Assembly (NCBI GenBank): GCA_047974405.1
Contig: JBKECI010000037.1
Coordinates: forward strand, 1 to 52,176
DNA from: UPXZ01 sp047974405
GTDB taxonomy: Bacteria; Bacteroidota; Bacteroidia; Bacteroidales; Paludibacteraceae
Length of the DNA stretch: 52,176 bases
Direction of reading: 5' to 3'
Below, piece after piece: positions 1-8,282 of the stretch. A model generated the notes under the pieces. The model was given only the letters and a program-made list of their open reading frames with translations. It was not told the origin of the DNA and did no database searches. Every line of letters begins with the position of its first letter. Within the stretch, counting starts at the first letter, position 1. Both the position numbers and the translations under genes were made by a program.

Positions 1-840
1 AATCACAATGTAGCCACTTTTATCAAAGAATTCGTAGTAAAACTGCCTAAAGACGAACACTTGCACTTTGTACCCGGCAGTTACATTCAAATAGATATTC
101 CAACATACAATTTGAGTTACAAAGATTTCGATATAGAAGAGCGTTTCCGCCCCGAGTGGGACAAATTTAATATGTGGAATCTGGCAGCCTCCAATACAGA
201 AGAGACAATGCGCGCTTATTCTATGGCAAACTATCCGGCAGAAGGAGACATCGTGATGCTCAATATCCGCATAGCCACTCCACCCTGGGACAAAGCCAAA
301 AATTCATGGATGGACGTGCCGGCAGGTATTGCCTCTTCATATATTTTCAATTTGAAAAAGGGAGATAAGGTTATGGTATCCGGTCCGTTTGGAGATTTTC
401 ACCCGATTTTCGAAAGTAAAGCCGAAATGCTGTATGTAGGAGGAGGAGCAGGAATGGCTCCTTTACGTTCACATCTACTCCATCTGTTAAAAACGCTTCA
501 AGTTACAGACCGCAAAATTTCTTATTTCTATGGAGCGCGCGCTTTGAATGAAGTATTTTATATGGATGATTTTTTAGAATTAGAAAAAAAATTCACCAAT
601 TTTAAATTCCATTTGGCACTTGACCGCCCCGATGCGGCAGCAGACAAAGCAGGCGTAAAATATACTGCAGGATTTGTGCATCAGGTAATATTGGATACTT
701 ATTTGAAAAACCATGACACGCCAGAAGACATCGAATATTATATGTGTGGACCGGGTCCTATGGCAAAAGCGGTAGAAAATATGCTGTGGGATTTGGGTGT
801 ACCTCGCGAAAATTTGATGTTTGACGATTTTGGTGCTTGA
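1..840 (+). CDS. nqrF: Na+-translocating NADH:quinone reductase subunit F, C-terminal part
   Basis: The frame is open from base 1, so the gene begins left of the window and only its flavin/NADH module is present. NqrF is the NADH-oxidising subunit of the sodium-pumping Nqr complex in the inner membrane; it passes electrons from NADH through FAD and a 2Fe-2S centre. Visible are the FAD-binding motif RAYSMANY, a nucleotide-binding glycine loop GGGAGMAPLRSH and the C-terminal YMCGPGPM segment ending in FDDFGA, all typical of the ferredoxin-NADP reductase fold in NqrF. The N-terminal membrane anchor and ferredoxin domain must lie upstream. The other nqr genes are presumably to the left. No clear terminator follows, only a T-rich run after the stop. 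Confidence 0.95.
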   Translation, partial: NHNVATFIKEFVVKLPKDEHLHFVPGSYIQIDIPTYNLSYKDFDIEERFRPEWDKFNMWNLAASNTEETMRAYSMANYPAEGDIVMLNIRIATPPWDKAKNSWMDVPAGIASSYIFNLKKGDKVMVSGPFGDFHPIFESKAEMLYVGGGAGMAPLRSHLLHLLKTLQVTDRKISYFYGARALNEVFYMDDFLELEKKFTNFKFHLALDRPDAAADKAGVKYTAGFVHQVILDTYLKNHDTPEDIEYYMCGPGPMAKAVENMLWDLGVPRENLMFDDFGA

Positions 841-901
841 TTTTTTTTTGCTAATAATACTTTTTTAACCATTTAACGGCATAAAAGCTAAAATTTTCTT
901 A

Positions 902-909
902 TATTTTTG
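902..909 (+). promoter_or_regulatory. possible -7 promoter element
   Basis: TATTTTTG matches the Bacteroidota -7 consensus TAnnTTTG and lies 48 bases before the start of the next gene. No convincing -33 TTG was found at the expected spacing, and a second copy at 941-948 is too close to the start codon. Weak call. Confidence 0.3.
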
Positions 910-957
910 TACATCATTTTTTAAGAATAGGTTTCTTAGATATTTTTGTTGCAATAA

Positions 958-1854
958 ATGACTATTTACTTTATCCCAAAAACGTTACATAAAACTGTTG
1001 CTATCGCTGTTTTAAATGTTTTTGTATTTCCTTTATCCTTATATTCACAGCAAGACAATCATCAAAAATACAATCTTATAACCAATTCCAACACTGTCGG
1101 AATTGGTTATAGCCGTATTTTAGATCCGTACCTTTCGCCATTCGAATACTCCGGCTCGCATATCGAATATCAGAATGACAAACAACGGTTTTTGTCATCA
1201 AAAGACTCTATTTTCTCTTATCAAAACACTCTGAATCTTATTGTTGGAGATGCCAAGCATCCTACCCGAATCAATTCAATGCTGTTTGTTAATACCAACT
1301 ACGATGTAAGTATCCACTATCGATGGAGAACACCTGTTGATAATCTGATATGCCTGATGGGTGGAAGTTGGGATTGGAATTTGGGAGGAAAATACATTTC
1401 ACGCAACGTAAACAATCCTTTTTCGTTGGATTTATATACAAATATCAATGGTAGAATATCGTCCAACTATAAGTTTGAAGTAGATTTCTTTCACCTCTTC
1501 AAACAAAATTTCAGGATAGAGTATGGAGTGAAAATTCCTCTTGCAGGTATAATGTTTGTGCCGGAGCAGGGGGTTTCGTATTATGAGCTTTTCAGCCTGA
1601 GAAATTTAAGTAACACTTTCCACTTCAGTTCCATTCACAATCGAAGAGGGATTTCTCATCAACTCCATTTAGATATCCCGCTAAATATAACAACTTTCCA
1701 GATTGGGATGCGGCAGCAATTTTTACAATATAAAGCCAATAATATGGTTATGCACAATAATAATATCTCCATTTCGATTGGATGTGTCGTTCATTTGCAC
1801 GTTTTCAGGAGAAGTAAAAATATCCCATCCGAAAACTTTCGATTATCGTATTGA
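958..1854 (+). CDS. DUF3316-like outer-envelope protein
   Basis: A 298-residue protein with an N-terminal hydrophobic signal segment (about residues 11-30, ending LYSQQ), so it is probably exported. The rest has alternating aromatic/polar strands without long hydrophobic helices, as expected of a beta-rich or barrel-like outer-membrane protein. The order of motifs (YLSPFEYSG near residue 60, a GGSWDWNLGG stretch in the middle, then SYYELFSL and HFSSIHNR) recalls the DUF3316 family of Bacteroidota, whose function is unknown. It lies 6 bp upstream of the S41 protease gene, so the two are probably co-transcribed. The family name is from memory; that it is an exported beta-rich protein is better supported than the family itself. 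Confidence 0.7.
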   Translation: MTIYFIPKTLHKTVAIAVLNVFVFPLSLYSQQDNHQKYNLITNSNTVGIGYSRILDPYLSPFEYSGSHIEYQNDKQRFLSSKDSIFSYQNTLNLIVGDAKHPTRINSMLFVNTNYDVSIHYRWRTPVDNLICLMGGSWDWNLGGKYISRNVNNPFSLDLYTNINGRISSNYKFEVDFFHLFKQNFRIEYGVKIPLAGIMFVPEQGVSYYELFSLRNLSNTFHFSSIHNRRGISHQLHLDIPLNITTFQIGMRQQFLQYKANNMVMHNNNISISIGCVVHLHVFRRSKNIPSENFRLSY

Positions 1855-1860
1855 CCAACA

Positions 1861-2874
1861 ATGAAAAAAAACTTTCTTATCATACCCCTTTTGTTTGTCG
1901 GAATACTGTCTTGCATAGACGAACCCGACACGGAAATCAACAATCCACAAGGAAATTTTGATGCTTTGTGGAAAATAATAGACACGCGATATTGCTATTT
2001 GGATTATAAAAATATAGATTGGGATTCTGTTTATAATGCCTACTCTCCAAGACTGAAAGATATAAAAACGCGCTACGACCTGTTTGATATAATGGGAGGA
2101 ATGCTGAATGAACTAAAAGACGGACATGTCAATCTTTACTCCGGGTTTGACAAAACTCGCTATTGGAAATGGTTTACAGAGTATCCTCCCAATTTTGATT
2201 GGGACATTGTTACGTCAAAACGGTATATAGGGAGTAATTATCGCATTGCAAGCACACTCCGATACAACACCATTGCAAACGGAAAAGTCGGATATGTTTA
2301 TTACGGAAGTTTTTCGGATAATTTCAACAACTCTAATATGAGCTATATTTTTAATATATTCAAAAATTGTAAAGGGATAATAATTGATGTACGCAACAAC
2401 GGTGGAGGGTTGGTAACCAATGCCGAATTGTTGGCATCTTACTTTTTTACAGAGAAAACATTGACCGGATACATTATGCACAAAACCGGTAGCGGATATT
2501 CCGATTTTTCGAAACCTGTGGCTGTTTACACCGAACCTAACAGCATTTTGGCTTGGAAACGCAACGTAATAGTACTCACCAATAGAATGTGTTATAGTGC
2601 TGCCAATGATTTTGTCAGCAAAATGAGATATGCCCCCAAAGCTACCATTATAGGAGACATAACGGGTGGGGGAGGAGGATTGCCATTTTCGAGCGAGCTC
2701 CCTAATGGCTGGATGGTACGATTTTCGGCAAGTCCGATGCTTGATGCCGACAAACAACATATCGAATGGGGGGTATATCCCGATATAAAATTGGATATGG
2801 ACTCTACAGATGCAACCAATGGTTACGATACCATTATCGAAAAAGCTATTGAAGAGCTATTGAAGAGCTATTGA
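1861..2874 (+). CDS. S41-family (C-terminal processing-type) peptidase lipoprotein
   Basis: This 337-residue protein starts with a lipoprotein signal (LFVGILSC, lipid-modified Cys18). The S41 hallmarks are visible: LKDGHVNL (about 85-92), DVRNNGGG (176-183) and CYSAAND, where Ser246 is the likely nucleophile of the serine protease. No PDZ domain is obvious between residues 100 and 140, so it resembles the short Bacteroidota S41 lipoproteins rather than full CtpA/Prc. It probably acts in the periplasm or at the outer-membrane face, on an unknown substrate. It follows the DUF3316-like gene by 6 bp. Its 3' end consists of an 11-bp tandem repeat that runs into the stop codon. Confidence 0.88.
   Translation: MKKNFLIIPLLFVGILSCIDEPDTEINNPQGNFDALWKIIDTRYCYLDYKNIDWDSVYNAYSPRLKDIKTRYDLFDIMGGMLNELKDGHVNLYSGFDKTRYWKWFTEYPPNFDWDIVTSKRYIGSNYRIASTLRYNTIANGKVGYVYYGSFSDNFNNSNMSYIFNIFKNCKGIIIDVRNNGGGLVTNAELLASYFFTEKTLTGYIMHKTGSGYSDFSKPVAVYTEPNSILAWKRNVIVLTNRMCYSAANDFVSKMRYAPKATIIGDITGGGGGLPFSSELPNGWMVRFSASPMLDADKQHIEWGVYPDIKLDMDSTDATNGYDTIIEKAIEELLKSY
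2845..2874 (+). repeat. 11-bp tandem repeat (2.7 copies) at a gene's 3' end
   Basis: GCTATTGAAGA occurs twice in a row and then as a partial 8-base copy that ends exactly at the TGA stop of the S41 peptidase gene. The unit is not a multiple of three, so a gain or loss of one copy would change the last residues and the stop position. Confidence 0.9.
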
Positions 2875-2920
2875 AATAGAGAAGTATGTATAAAAATTCA
2901 AATCAATAAAACACCAGCAA

Positions 2921-3451
2921 GTGAGAAAACTTAAAATTACGGAACTGAATCGTTTATCGATGGAGGAATTTAAACAGAGACAGAAAATACCTTTAGTGAT
3001 AATACTCGACAGCATCCGAAGTTTGCACAATGTTGGCTCTATATTCAGAACTTCGGATGCTTTTTTGATAGAAAAAATATATCTTTGCGGAATAACCTCA
3101 ACTCCTCCCCATGCCGAAATCCACAAAACAGCCCTTGGAGCAGAAAATTCGGTCGATTGGGAATATGTTGAAGATTGTCGCCTTGTAGTAAAAGCACTTA
3201 AAGAAAACAACTACAGAGTGTATTCGATAGAACAAACAGAAAATAGCGTTATGCTCCCCGATTTCACACCCCACTCTGCCTGCAAAGCAGCTATTGTGCT
3301 TGGCAACGAGGTAAAGGGAGTACAACAATCTGTGATTGATATCTGCGATGGCAGCATTGAAATACCTCAATACGGGACAAAACATTCGCTCAATGTAAGC
3401 GTTGCGGCAGGTATTGCAATATGGGAAATGGCTCTAAAATTCAAACAATGA
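2921..3451 (+). CDS. TrmH/SpoU-family RNA 2'-O-methyltransferase
   Basis: A 176-residue SpoU-type methylase that starts at GTG. Such enzymes transfer a methyl group from S-adenosylmethionine to a ribose 2'-OH of tRNA or rRNA and have a trefoil knot. The three SpoU motifs are present: NVGSIFRTSD (residues 37-46), LGNEVKGV (near 130) and IPQYGTKHSLNVSVAAGIA (near 150-166). The short length without an N-terminal L30e-like domain fits the small TrmH-like forms; the exact RNA target cannot be read from sequence. Its stop overlaps the start of the following TPR gene by 4 bp (ATGA), which indicates translational coupling. Confidence 0.88.
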   Translation: MRKLKITELNRLSMEEFKQRQKIPLVIILDSIRSLHNVGSIFRTSDAFLIEKIYLCGITSTPPHAEIHKTALGAENSVDWEYVEDCRLVVKALKENNYRVYSIEQTENSVMLPDFTPHSACKAAIVLGNEVKGVQQSVIDICDGSIEIPQYGTKHSLNVSVAAGIAIWEMALKFKQ

Positions 3452-4233
3452 AAAAAAACTTATCTTTCGTTTTCACAATTATCTTTTGTTACTTACCTTT
3501 CTTATCGATTGAGGCGCAAAGCGTGGTCCAAAAACTTACCTTTGAGGCTCTGACAGAGGGCGATTACACCAAATGGGAGAAAGCGGTTCTGTATATTGAA
3601 AAAAACAAAGATTTGTCCAAAATTGAAAACTTGGAAGAATTGATACACTGTTATTACGGACTTGCATCTGCCCTTATTGCCAGAAAAATGGAAAAACAAG
3701 CTAGCGAGGTTGTGAAAAAAGGGAAAAAAATAACAGAAAATTTACTCAAAAAAGATCCCGAAAATGCCCTTGCTATGAACTATATGGGCGACTTTGTCGG
3801 ATATGAGATAGCTATGAATAAAATGAAGGCTATAATCTTAGGAAAATCTTGCAGAAAATATTTGGATAAGGCATACGAATTGGAACCCGATAATCCTCAA
3901 ATATTATTTGACAGAGGCAATTCACTATATTATCCCCCCAAAATATTTGGCGGAGACAAAAAAGAAGCATTAAAATATTATCAACAAGCAATTGCCGCTT
4001 TGGAAAAGCAAGATAAAGCCAAAATGAATTGGGTATATCTTCAATTGCACGTAGTTCAAGGGCATTGTTACGAATTGTTGGGCAACGACAGCCTGGCTGA
4101 AAAAAGTTACTTGAAAGTACTCCGTATTTCTCCAGACTTCCATGTTGTAAAAAATGAGCTCTATCCCAATTTGAAAAACAGAATGAATGGAAATTCGCGT
4201 ATAACAGCCAAAGAGAAAGATTACACATTGTAG
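3448..4233 (+). CDS. secreted TPR-containing protein
   Basis: The start was placed at the ATG overlapping the upstream stop (ATGA), because it begins a clean signal peptide: KK near the N-terminus, a hydrophobic core and SIEAQS around residue 25. The mature part is alpha-helical with repeated Ala/Gly/Leu/Tyr spacing typical of tetratricopeptide repeats, for example AKMNWVYLQLHVVQGHCYEL followed by AEKSYLKVLRISPD near the C-terminus. It is likely periplasmic and a protein-interaction module. No enzymatic motif is visible. The link to the upstream RNA methylase seems to be shared transcription rather than shared function. Confidence 0.75.
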   Translation: MKKNLSFVFTIIFCYLPFLSIEAQSVVQKLTFEALTEGDYTKWEKAVLYIEKNKDLSKIENLEELIHCYYGLASALIARKMEKQASEVVKKGKKITENLLKKDPENALAMNYMGDFVGYEIAMNKMKAIILGKSCRKYLDKAYELEPDNPQILFDRGNSLYYPPKIFGGDKKEALKYYQQAIAALEKQDKAKMNWVYLQLHVVQGHCYELLGNDSLAEKSYLKVLRISPDFHVVKNELYPNLKNRMNGNSRITAKEKDYTL

Positions 4234-4249
4234 ATACCAAAGAAGATAT

Positions 4250-4597
4250 ATGAAAAACAGCGATTGGAGAGACAAATTGAACTCTCTACTACCGGCAGAT
4301 TACAATCCGGAACTAACAGAAGAACATTTGCAGAAACAGTCCCCAGATTTCTCATACAATAATCAAATATTGCGTATTGAACTCGACAAAAGAAAAGGGA
4401 AACCGGCTACCGTTATTTCTGGATTTCAAGGAGCAGACGATGAATTAAAAGAGATAGCAAAAATGCTCAAGATCAAATGTAGTGCAGGCGGTTCTTGTCG
4501 CGATGGAGAGATTCTTATACAAGGAGATTTTCGGATAAAAATAGCCGATGTGCTTCAAAGCATGAAATTTAAAGTAAAAAAAATTAACTTTAAATAA
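4250..4597 (+). CDS. SUI1/eIF1-domain translation factor (YciH-like)
   Basis: A 115-residue protein whose C-terminal two thirds match the SUI1 fold: LRIELDKRKGKPATVISGF, then the alpha-helix DDELKEIAKMLK, then KCSAGGSCRDGEILIQGDF. Bacterial YciH proteins are eIF1 homologues thought to influence start-codon fidelity on the 30S subunit. The GGS(C)xxGEI segment is the family signature. It lies 16 bp after the TPR gene in the same direction and is the last gene of the operon, just before a strong bidirectional terminator. Confidence 0.88.
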   Translation: MKNSDWRDKLNSLLPADYNPELTEEHLQKQSPDFSYNNQILRIELDKRKGKPATVISGFQGADDELKEIAKMLKIKCSAGGSCRDGEILIQGDFRIKIADVLQSMKFKVKKINFK

Positions 4598-4650
4598 TCC
4601 TTTCCTGATGCCTCTTTTTTACAAATAGAAATACACTCGACTCCCGAAAA

Positions 4651-4684
4651 AAATCCCGATTTGAATAATATCAAATCGGGATTT
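4651..4684. terminator. bidirectional hairpin terminator
   Basis: A perfect 14-bp stem (AAATCCCGATTTGA pairing with TCAAATCGGGATTT) around an ATAATA loop, with A/T runs on both sides. It lies between the convergent SUI1 and cydB genes and can stop both transcripts. Confidence 0.9.
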
Positions 4685-4706
4685 TAGGAATATACCTACA
4701 AACTTA

Positions 4707-5861
4707 TCAATAGGCATGGCTATCTTTATCGTTTATCTCGTCTAATGTGATTTGCTTTTTTTCCAGCGAACGCCAGGCAAAGTAAATGTAAACCAATACA
4801 ACAGGTATTATTAATGATACAATTGACATTACTTTCAATGTAAATTCACTTGACGATGAATTTTCGATGGTCAGCGAACTACTCATATCTCCAAAAATGG
4901 AGGGATAATAAGCGGTATTATTATATCCTGCAAGCAAAAGCAGCATAGTTACTGTCAAAACGGTACCTACGCCTGAGAACCAAATACCCATACGCCATTG
5001 TGGTTTCAAATACGAAACTATTATTCCATAAAGCACCAAAACTACTCCTGCTAAAAACACGATTAATACTATCGGCATTTGAATAAGATTGTGCAAATAT
5101 TTTAAAGGCTCTAAAGATACCACTTTTGTAGCCGGATCAACGGCAAAACCTTTTGCAAAAAGTGTCCAAATTAAAAAAGATAGGAAAAATACCAAAAAAG
5201 GAAGGGCGTTCATCAATAGGGCTTTATTGAATTTTGGAGTAAGAGTATCACTCTTTATTCTGTTTTTGAAAAACAATACAGCCAATGAGCGGGCAAGAAA
5301 AAACACGGCAAATCCGAGCAGCCAGTTACGGAGATTAGCCAATGCCTCTAATCCATGCCAAGGACTTTCCCAGCGACTTATAACCGGCGCTATGGAATCT
5401 GCCAGGTTAGCCTTGTTTACGCTAAACAACGATCCGGTAAAAAAGGTAGCCACTGCTGCTCCTATCAAAAACGTTCCCAACAAGCCATTTGTAAACAAAA
5501 AACCACGGTAAACATTAGGTACAAACAGATTACCCGGCTTGTTTTGATATTCGTATGATACGGCTTGCAGCACAAAACAAAACAAAATTAACATCCAAAC
5601 CCAGTATGCGCCGCTAAAACTTGTGGAGTAAAACAATGGAAACGAGGCAAAAAAAGCACCGCCAAACGTAACCAGAGTAGTAAATGTAAATTCCCACTTT
5701 TTACCTATGGCATTAACCAACAAACGTCGTTCGTCTTCTGTTTTCCCGAGTGAAAACAACAAGGTTTGTCCACCCTGTACAAAAAGGAGAAAAGACAAAA
5801 TACCTGCCAAGAGCGAAACCAAAAACCACCAATAATGCTGAAGAAATGAATATGTTATCAT
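4707..5861 (-). CDS. cydB: cytochrome bd ubiquinol oxidase subunit II
   Basis: The 384-residue protein is almost wholly membrane-embedded, with eight or nine hydrophobic helices, and starts with HYWWFLVSLLAGILSFLLFVQGGQ as in CydB. With CydA it forms the high-affinity bd quinol oxidase, which reduces O2 to water and also helps detoxify oxidants. The length is normal for the family and the C-terminus is short and polar. It lies 62 bp downstream of cydA in the same direction, so the two form an operon that ends at the 4651-4684 hairpin. Confidence 0.95.
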   Translation of the reverse strand: MITYSFLQHYWWFLVSLLAGILSFLLFVQGGQTLLFSLGKTEDERRLLVNAIGKKWEFTFTTLVTFGGAFFASFPLFYSTSFSGAYWVWMLILFCFVLQAVSYEYQNKPGNLFVPNVYRGFLFTNGLLGTFLIGAAVATFFTGSLFSVNKANLADSIAPVISRWESPWHGLEALANLRNWLLGFAVFFLARSLAVLFFKNRIKSDTLTPKFNKALLMNALPFLVFFLSFLIWTLFAKGFAVDPATKVVSLEPLKYLHNLIQMPIVLIVFLAGVVLVLYGIIVSYLKPQWRMGIWFSGVGTVLTVTMLLLLAGYNNTAYYPSIFGDMSSSLTIENSSSSEFTLKVMSIVSLIIPVVLVYIYFAWRSLEKKQITLDEINDKDSHAY

Positions 5862-5923
5862 AATGATATTTATTTTTTGTATTATTATTATATTATTAAT
5901 GAGGATTAAAAGATTCGCCTTAG

Positions 5924-7474
5924 TTAGTCTATTGTTGATGGACCTTTTTTAAACTGTTTCAGCATAATGCTTACCTCAGCAGCAAGCAGTACGGTAAATA
6001 GTATAAGGAATAAGAAGAACGTAATCTGTACAGAAGAAGTGTTCAGCCCCGATACGGCTGCATTGAGCGGAAGTATATCCTGGATAGCCCAAGGCTGGCG
6101 CCCTACTTCGGCTACAATCCATCCCAATTGACTTGCTACAAATCCTAACGGGATTGAAATAACATTGATCCACAGTAGCCATTTGATTTTTTCCAATTTC
6201 TTTTTGTGATTCAAAAACAATACCATAGCAAAGAGCAAAATAAAATAAAATCCTAATGCTACCATAAGGTGGAAAGCATAAAAAGTCATCGGTACGTCGG
6301 GAATCAACTCTTCCGGCTTATCCAGATATCCGTATCCAAAGTAAGCAAAATTGCTTTTCAGGGAGGCGCGATGTATCTCCATAGCTGTCCTGTCATTGGC
6401 AAGTTGCGCTTCTTTAAAAGCTTTTAGAGCAGCAATGGCAGCTTGCCCTCGCACCTTTTTTTCGCCAAATGAGAGAGTAGGTTCTGTTTTTCCTTCGGGG
6501 ATATATCCGCCCTTGATAACGTCTGTGATGCCTGGTACAAACGCATTAAAATCGCGGTAACCCAAGAATGACAGCATTTTAGGTATTTTTATGGCAAATA
6601 CATAAGGATCTTCCGCATTGGTATAATCAATATCGGATTTCAGCATGCCGATGGCAACCAGGTCTGTTCCCTTTTCGCCATTGTACAATCCCTCCATAGC
6701 GGCAAGTTTCATAGGTTGTTGTTGCGCTACATGATAGCCAGATTCGTCGCCGGTATAAGCAGTCAGTAACGATGCAACCAACCCAAAAGTTGCTGCCACT
6801 TTGATACTTTGGGTCGCAAATTTGACATCTCTTTTTTTCAAAATATACCAAGAACTGATGCCAATTACGAACATTGAACCTAGTACCCAACTGGAAGTAA
6901 CCGTATGTAAAAATTTATTGATTGCCACAGGCGATTTGAGCAATGCCCAAAAATCAACCATTTCGGTACGGAAAGTTTCCGGATTAAATTCCATTCCGAT
7001 AGGATATTGCATCCAAGCGTTTGCAACCAAAATCCAAAATGCTGAGAGGGTTGCACCGGTTATGGTGAGCCAAGTAGCAGCTAAATGCCATCCTTTGCTC
7101 ACTTTTTTCCATCCAAAAAACATAATGGAAATAAATGTAGCCTCCATAAAAAATGCCAAAAGACCTTCGATGGCGAGGGGCGCTCCAAAAATATCGCCCA
7201 CAAACCAGCTGTAGTTCGACCAGTTTGTACCAAATTGAAATTCCAAAATGATACCGGTAGCTACTCCGATAGCAAAGTTGATACCAAAAATGTTCATCCA
7301 AAACTTAGTTGTTTTTTTCCACTCTTCTTTTCCTGTTCGATAATAAATTGTTTCCATCAAACAAATTATCAAACCGAGTCCCAAAGTTAATGGTACAAAG
7401 AGCCAGTGATACATAGCCGTCATAGCAAACTGCAATCGCGACCAGTTAATTAAAGAAACATCTAATAATTCCAT
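5924..7474 (-). CDS. cydA: cytochrome bd ubiquinol oxidase subunit I
   Basis: The 516-residue catalytic subunit of the bd oxidase carries the haem centres and the quinol-oxidising loop. Diagnostic features are WSRLQFAMTAMYHWLFVPLT near the N-terminus (His23 is the likely haem ligand), GIATGIILEFQFGTNWSNYS-like helix II text, FLHTVTSSW with the second ligand His and the C-terminal GRQPWAIQDILPL segment. The quinol loop is present but not of the very long E. coli type. It has the same direction as cydB and is preceded upstream by a frameshifted DUF4492 gene. The presence of Nqr and bd oxidase suggests a sodium-energised anaerobe that tolerates small amounts of oxygen. Confidence 0.96.
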   Translation of the reverse strand: MELLDVSLINWSRLQFAMTAMYHWLFVPLTLGLGLIICLMETIYYRTGKEEWKKTTKFWMNIFGINFAIGVATGIILEFQFGTNWSNYSWFVGDIFGAPLAIEGLLAFFMEATFISIMFFGWKKVSKGWHLAATWLTITGATLSAFWILVANAWMQYPIGMEFNPETFRTEMVDFWALLKSPVAINKFLHTVTSSWVLGSMFVIGISSWYILKKRDVKFATQSIKVAATFGLVASLLTAYTGDESGYHVAQQQPMKLAAMEGLYNGEKGTDLVAIGMLKSDIDYTNAEDPYVFAIKIPKMLSFLGYRDFNAFVPGITDVIKGGYIPEGKTEPTLSFGEKKVRGQAAIAALKAFKEAQLANDRTAMEIHRASLKSNFAYFGYGYLDKPEELIPDVPMTFYAFHLMVALGFYFILLFAMVLFLNHKKKLEKIKWLLWINVISIPLGFVASQLGWIVAEVGRQPWAIQDILPLNAAVSGLNTSSVQITFFLFLILFTVLLAAEVSIMLKQFKKGPSTID

Positions 7475-7552
7475 AAAATTTTGTTGTTAAAAAAAATGTT
7501 GTAAATTTTATTTATGACTTTCGTTATTGTTATTTGTTCTCTCTATATATAT

Positions 7553-7745
7553 TTATGTTTTCTTATCTTTGATTTTGTAAACACTGAGCATATTGGGGGA
7601 AAAGGAAATTTTGAAAGTAGAAAATATGATGAAAAGTTTGACAAGAACAATAGCACATAAGATATTTAACCACTATAGTCATATTTTTGACCCCATTTTT
7701 ACAAAAAACGTATGTGTTCTTAAGTACTTCTTTTAGTGTTTTCAT
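7553..7745 (-). pseudogene. frameshifted DUF4492-like small membrane protein gene
   Basis: From ATG at 7745 the frame reads MKTLKEVLKNTYVFCKNGVK then NMTIVVK, which matches the start of DUF4492 proteins (short single-helix proteins encoded upstream of cydA in Bacteroidota). After about codon 28 that frame loses resemblance, while the +1 frame continues as VLVKLFIIFSTFKISFSPNM and then LSVYKIKDKKT before a TAA at 7553-7555. That second part matches the family's membrane segment and its FFFPN-like end. So a one-base-type frameshift lies near 7661-7668. It could be real decay or a sequencing error in the run of A/T. The position directly upstream of cydA supports the family assignment. Confidence 0.6.
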
Positions 7746-7779
7746 TGGAAACAATAAGGTAATAATTTGGTATGTGCAA

Positions 7780-7787
7780 CAAAAATA
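7780..7787 (-). promoter_or_regulatory. possible -7 element for the DUF4492-cydAB transcript
   Basis: The minus strand reads TATTTTTG here, fitting TAnnTTTG, 35 bases before the DUF4492 start. No good -33 element was seen. Confidence 0.35.
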
Positions 7788-7884
7788 CATATAATTTTTA
7801 TAAAATTGCGTGTGGATTTCCAAAAGCACTTAATATGTCCGAAATATAGATTTGTTAGTCCCTTTTATAGTGTTGCAAAAAAAA

Positions 7885-7909
7885 ACCGAAACTAAAAATT
7901 AGTTTCGGT
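7885..7909 (-). terminator. hairpin terminator for the sorting-domain miniprotein gene
   Basis: An 11-bp perfect stem (ACCGAAACTAA with TTAGTTTCGGT, loop AAA) followed on the minus strand by a run of nine T (plus-strand A 7877-7885). Confidence 0.85.
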
Positions 7910-7937
7910 AAATTTCATACAATGAATTAATTAATGA

Positions 7938-8276
7938 TTAAATCATTATTTTTTGAGTCAGCTTTCCAGCTTTTACAATGTATATTCCTTTTTTCAGTTC
8001 GGTGAGCGACAAAGGATTTCCTCCATAAACAATGCTTAATACTTTGGCTCCTAAGGCACTATAAATTTCGATGGTAACACCTTGTTCAATGTTATTAATA
8101 ATCAAAGACTTTCCCACTATACTGAATTTGGGAGTATTGCTATTGTCGGCAACTTTATCACTTTGCTGATAGGCGCTTTCTGTCGAATTTTTGTCAAACA
8201 AACTTGTGTTTTTCTGAGCCGAAAGAGTCAAAGCACTCAAAATAACCACGAATAGTATAAGAGTATTTTTTTTCAT
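7938..8276 (-). CDS. exported miniprotein made of a type IX secretion C-terminal sorting domain
   Basis: This is 112 residues from the preferred ATG at 8276 (a second ATG lies two codons upstream). An N-terminal signal peptide (KKNTLILFVVILSALTLSAQ) is followed by about 30 polar residues and then a complete sorting-type domain: SLIINNIEQGVTIEIYSALG, then KVLSIV and ELKKGIYIVKAGKLTQKIMI. In larger type IX secretion cargo this beta-sandwich is the tail that directs passage through the outer membrane and surface attachment. Here there is practically no passenger domain. It stands alone, with its own terminator and about 480 bp of empty sequence upstream. It may be a remnant of a bigger protein or a true small secreted protein. 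Confidence 0.7.
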   Translation of the reverse strand: MKKNTLILFVVILSALTLSAQKNTSLFDKNSTESAYQQSDKVADNSNTPKFSIVGKSLIINNIEQGVTIEIYSALGAKVLSIVYGGNPLSLTELKKGIYIVKAGKLTQKIMI

Positions 8277-8282
8277 AGGCAA

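Noticed and set aside
2215..2760. Antisense frame of 181 codons in the S41 peptidase gene
   Set aside because: The sense strand encodes all S41 motifs; the antisense product has no recognisable features.
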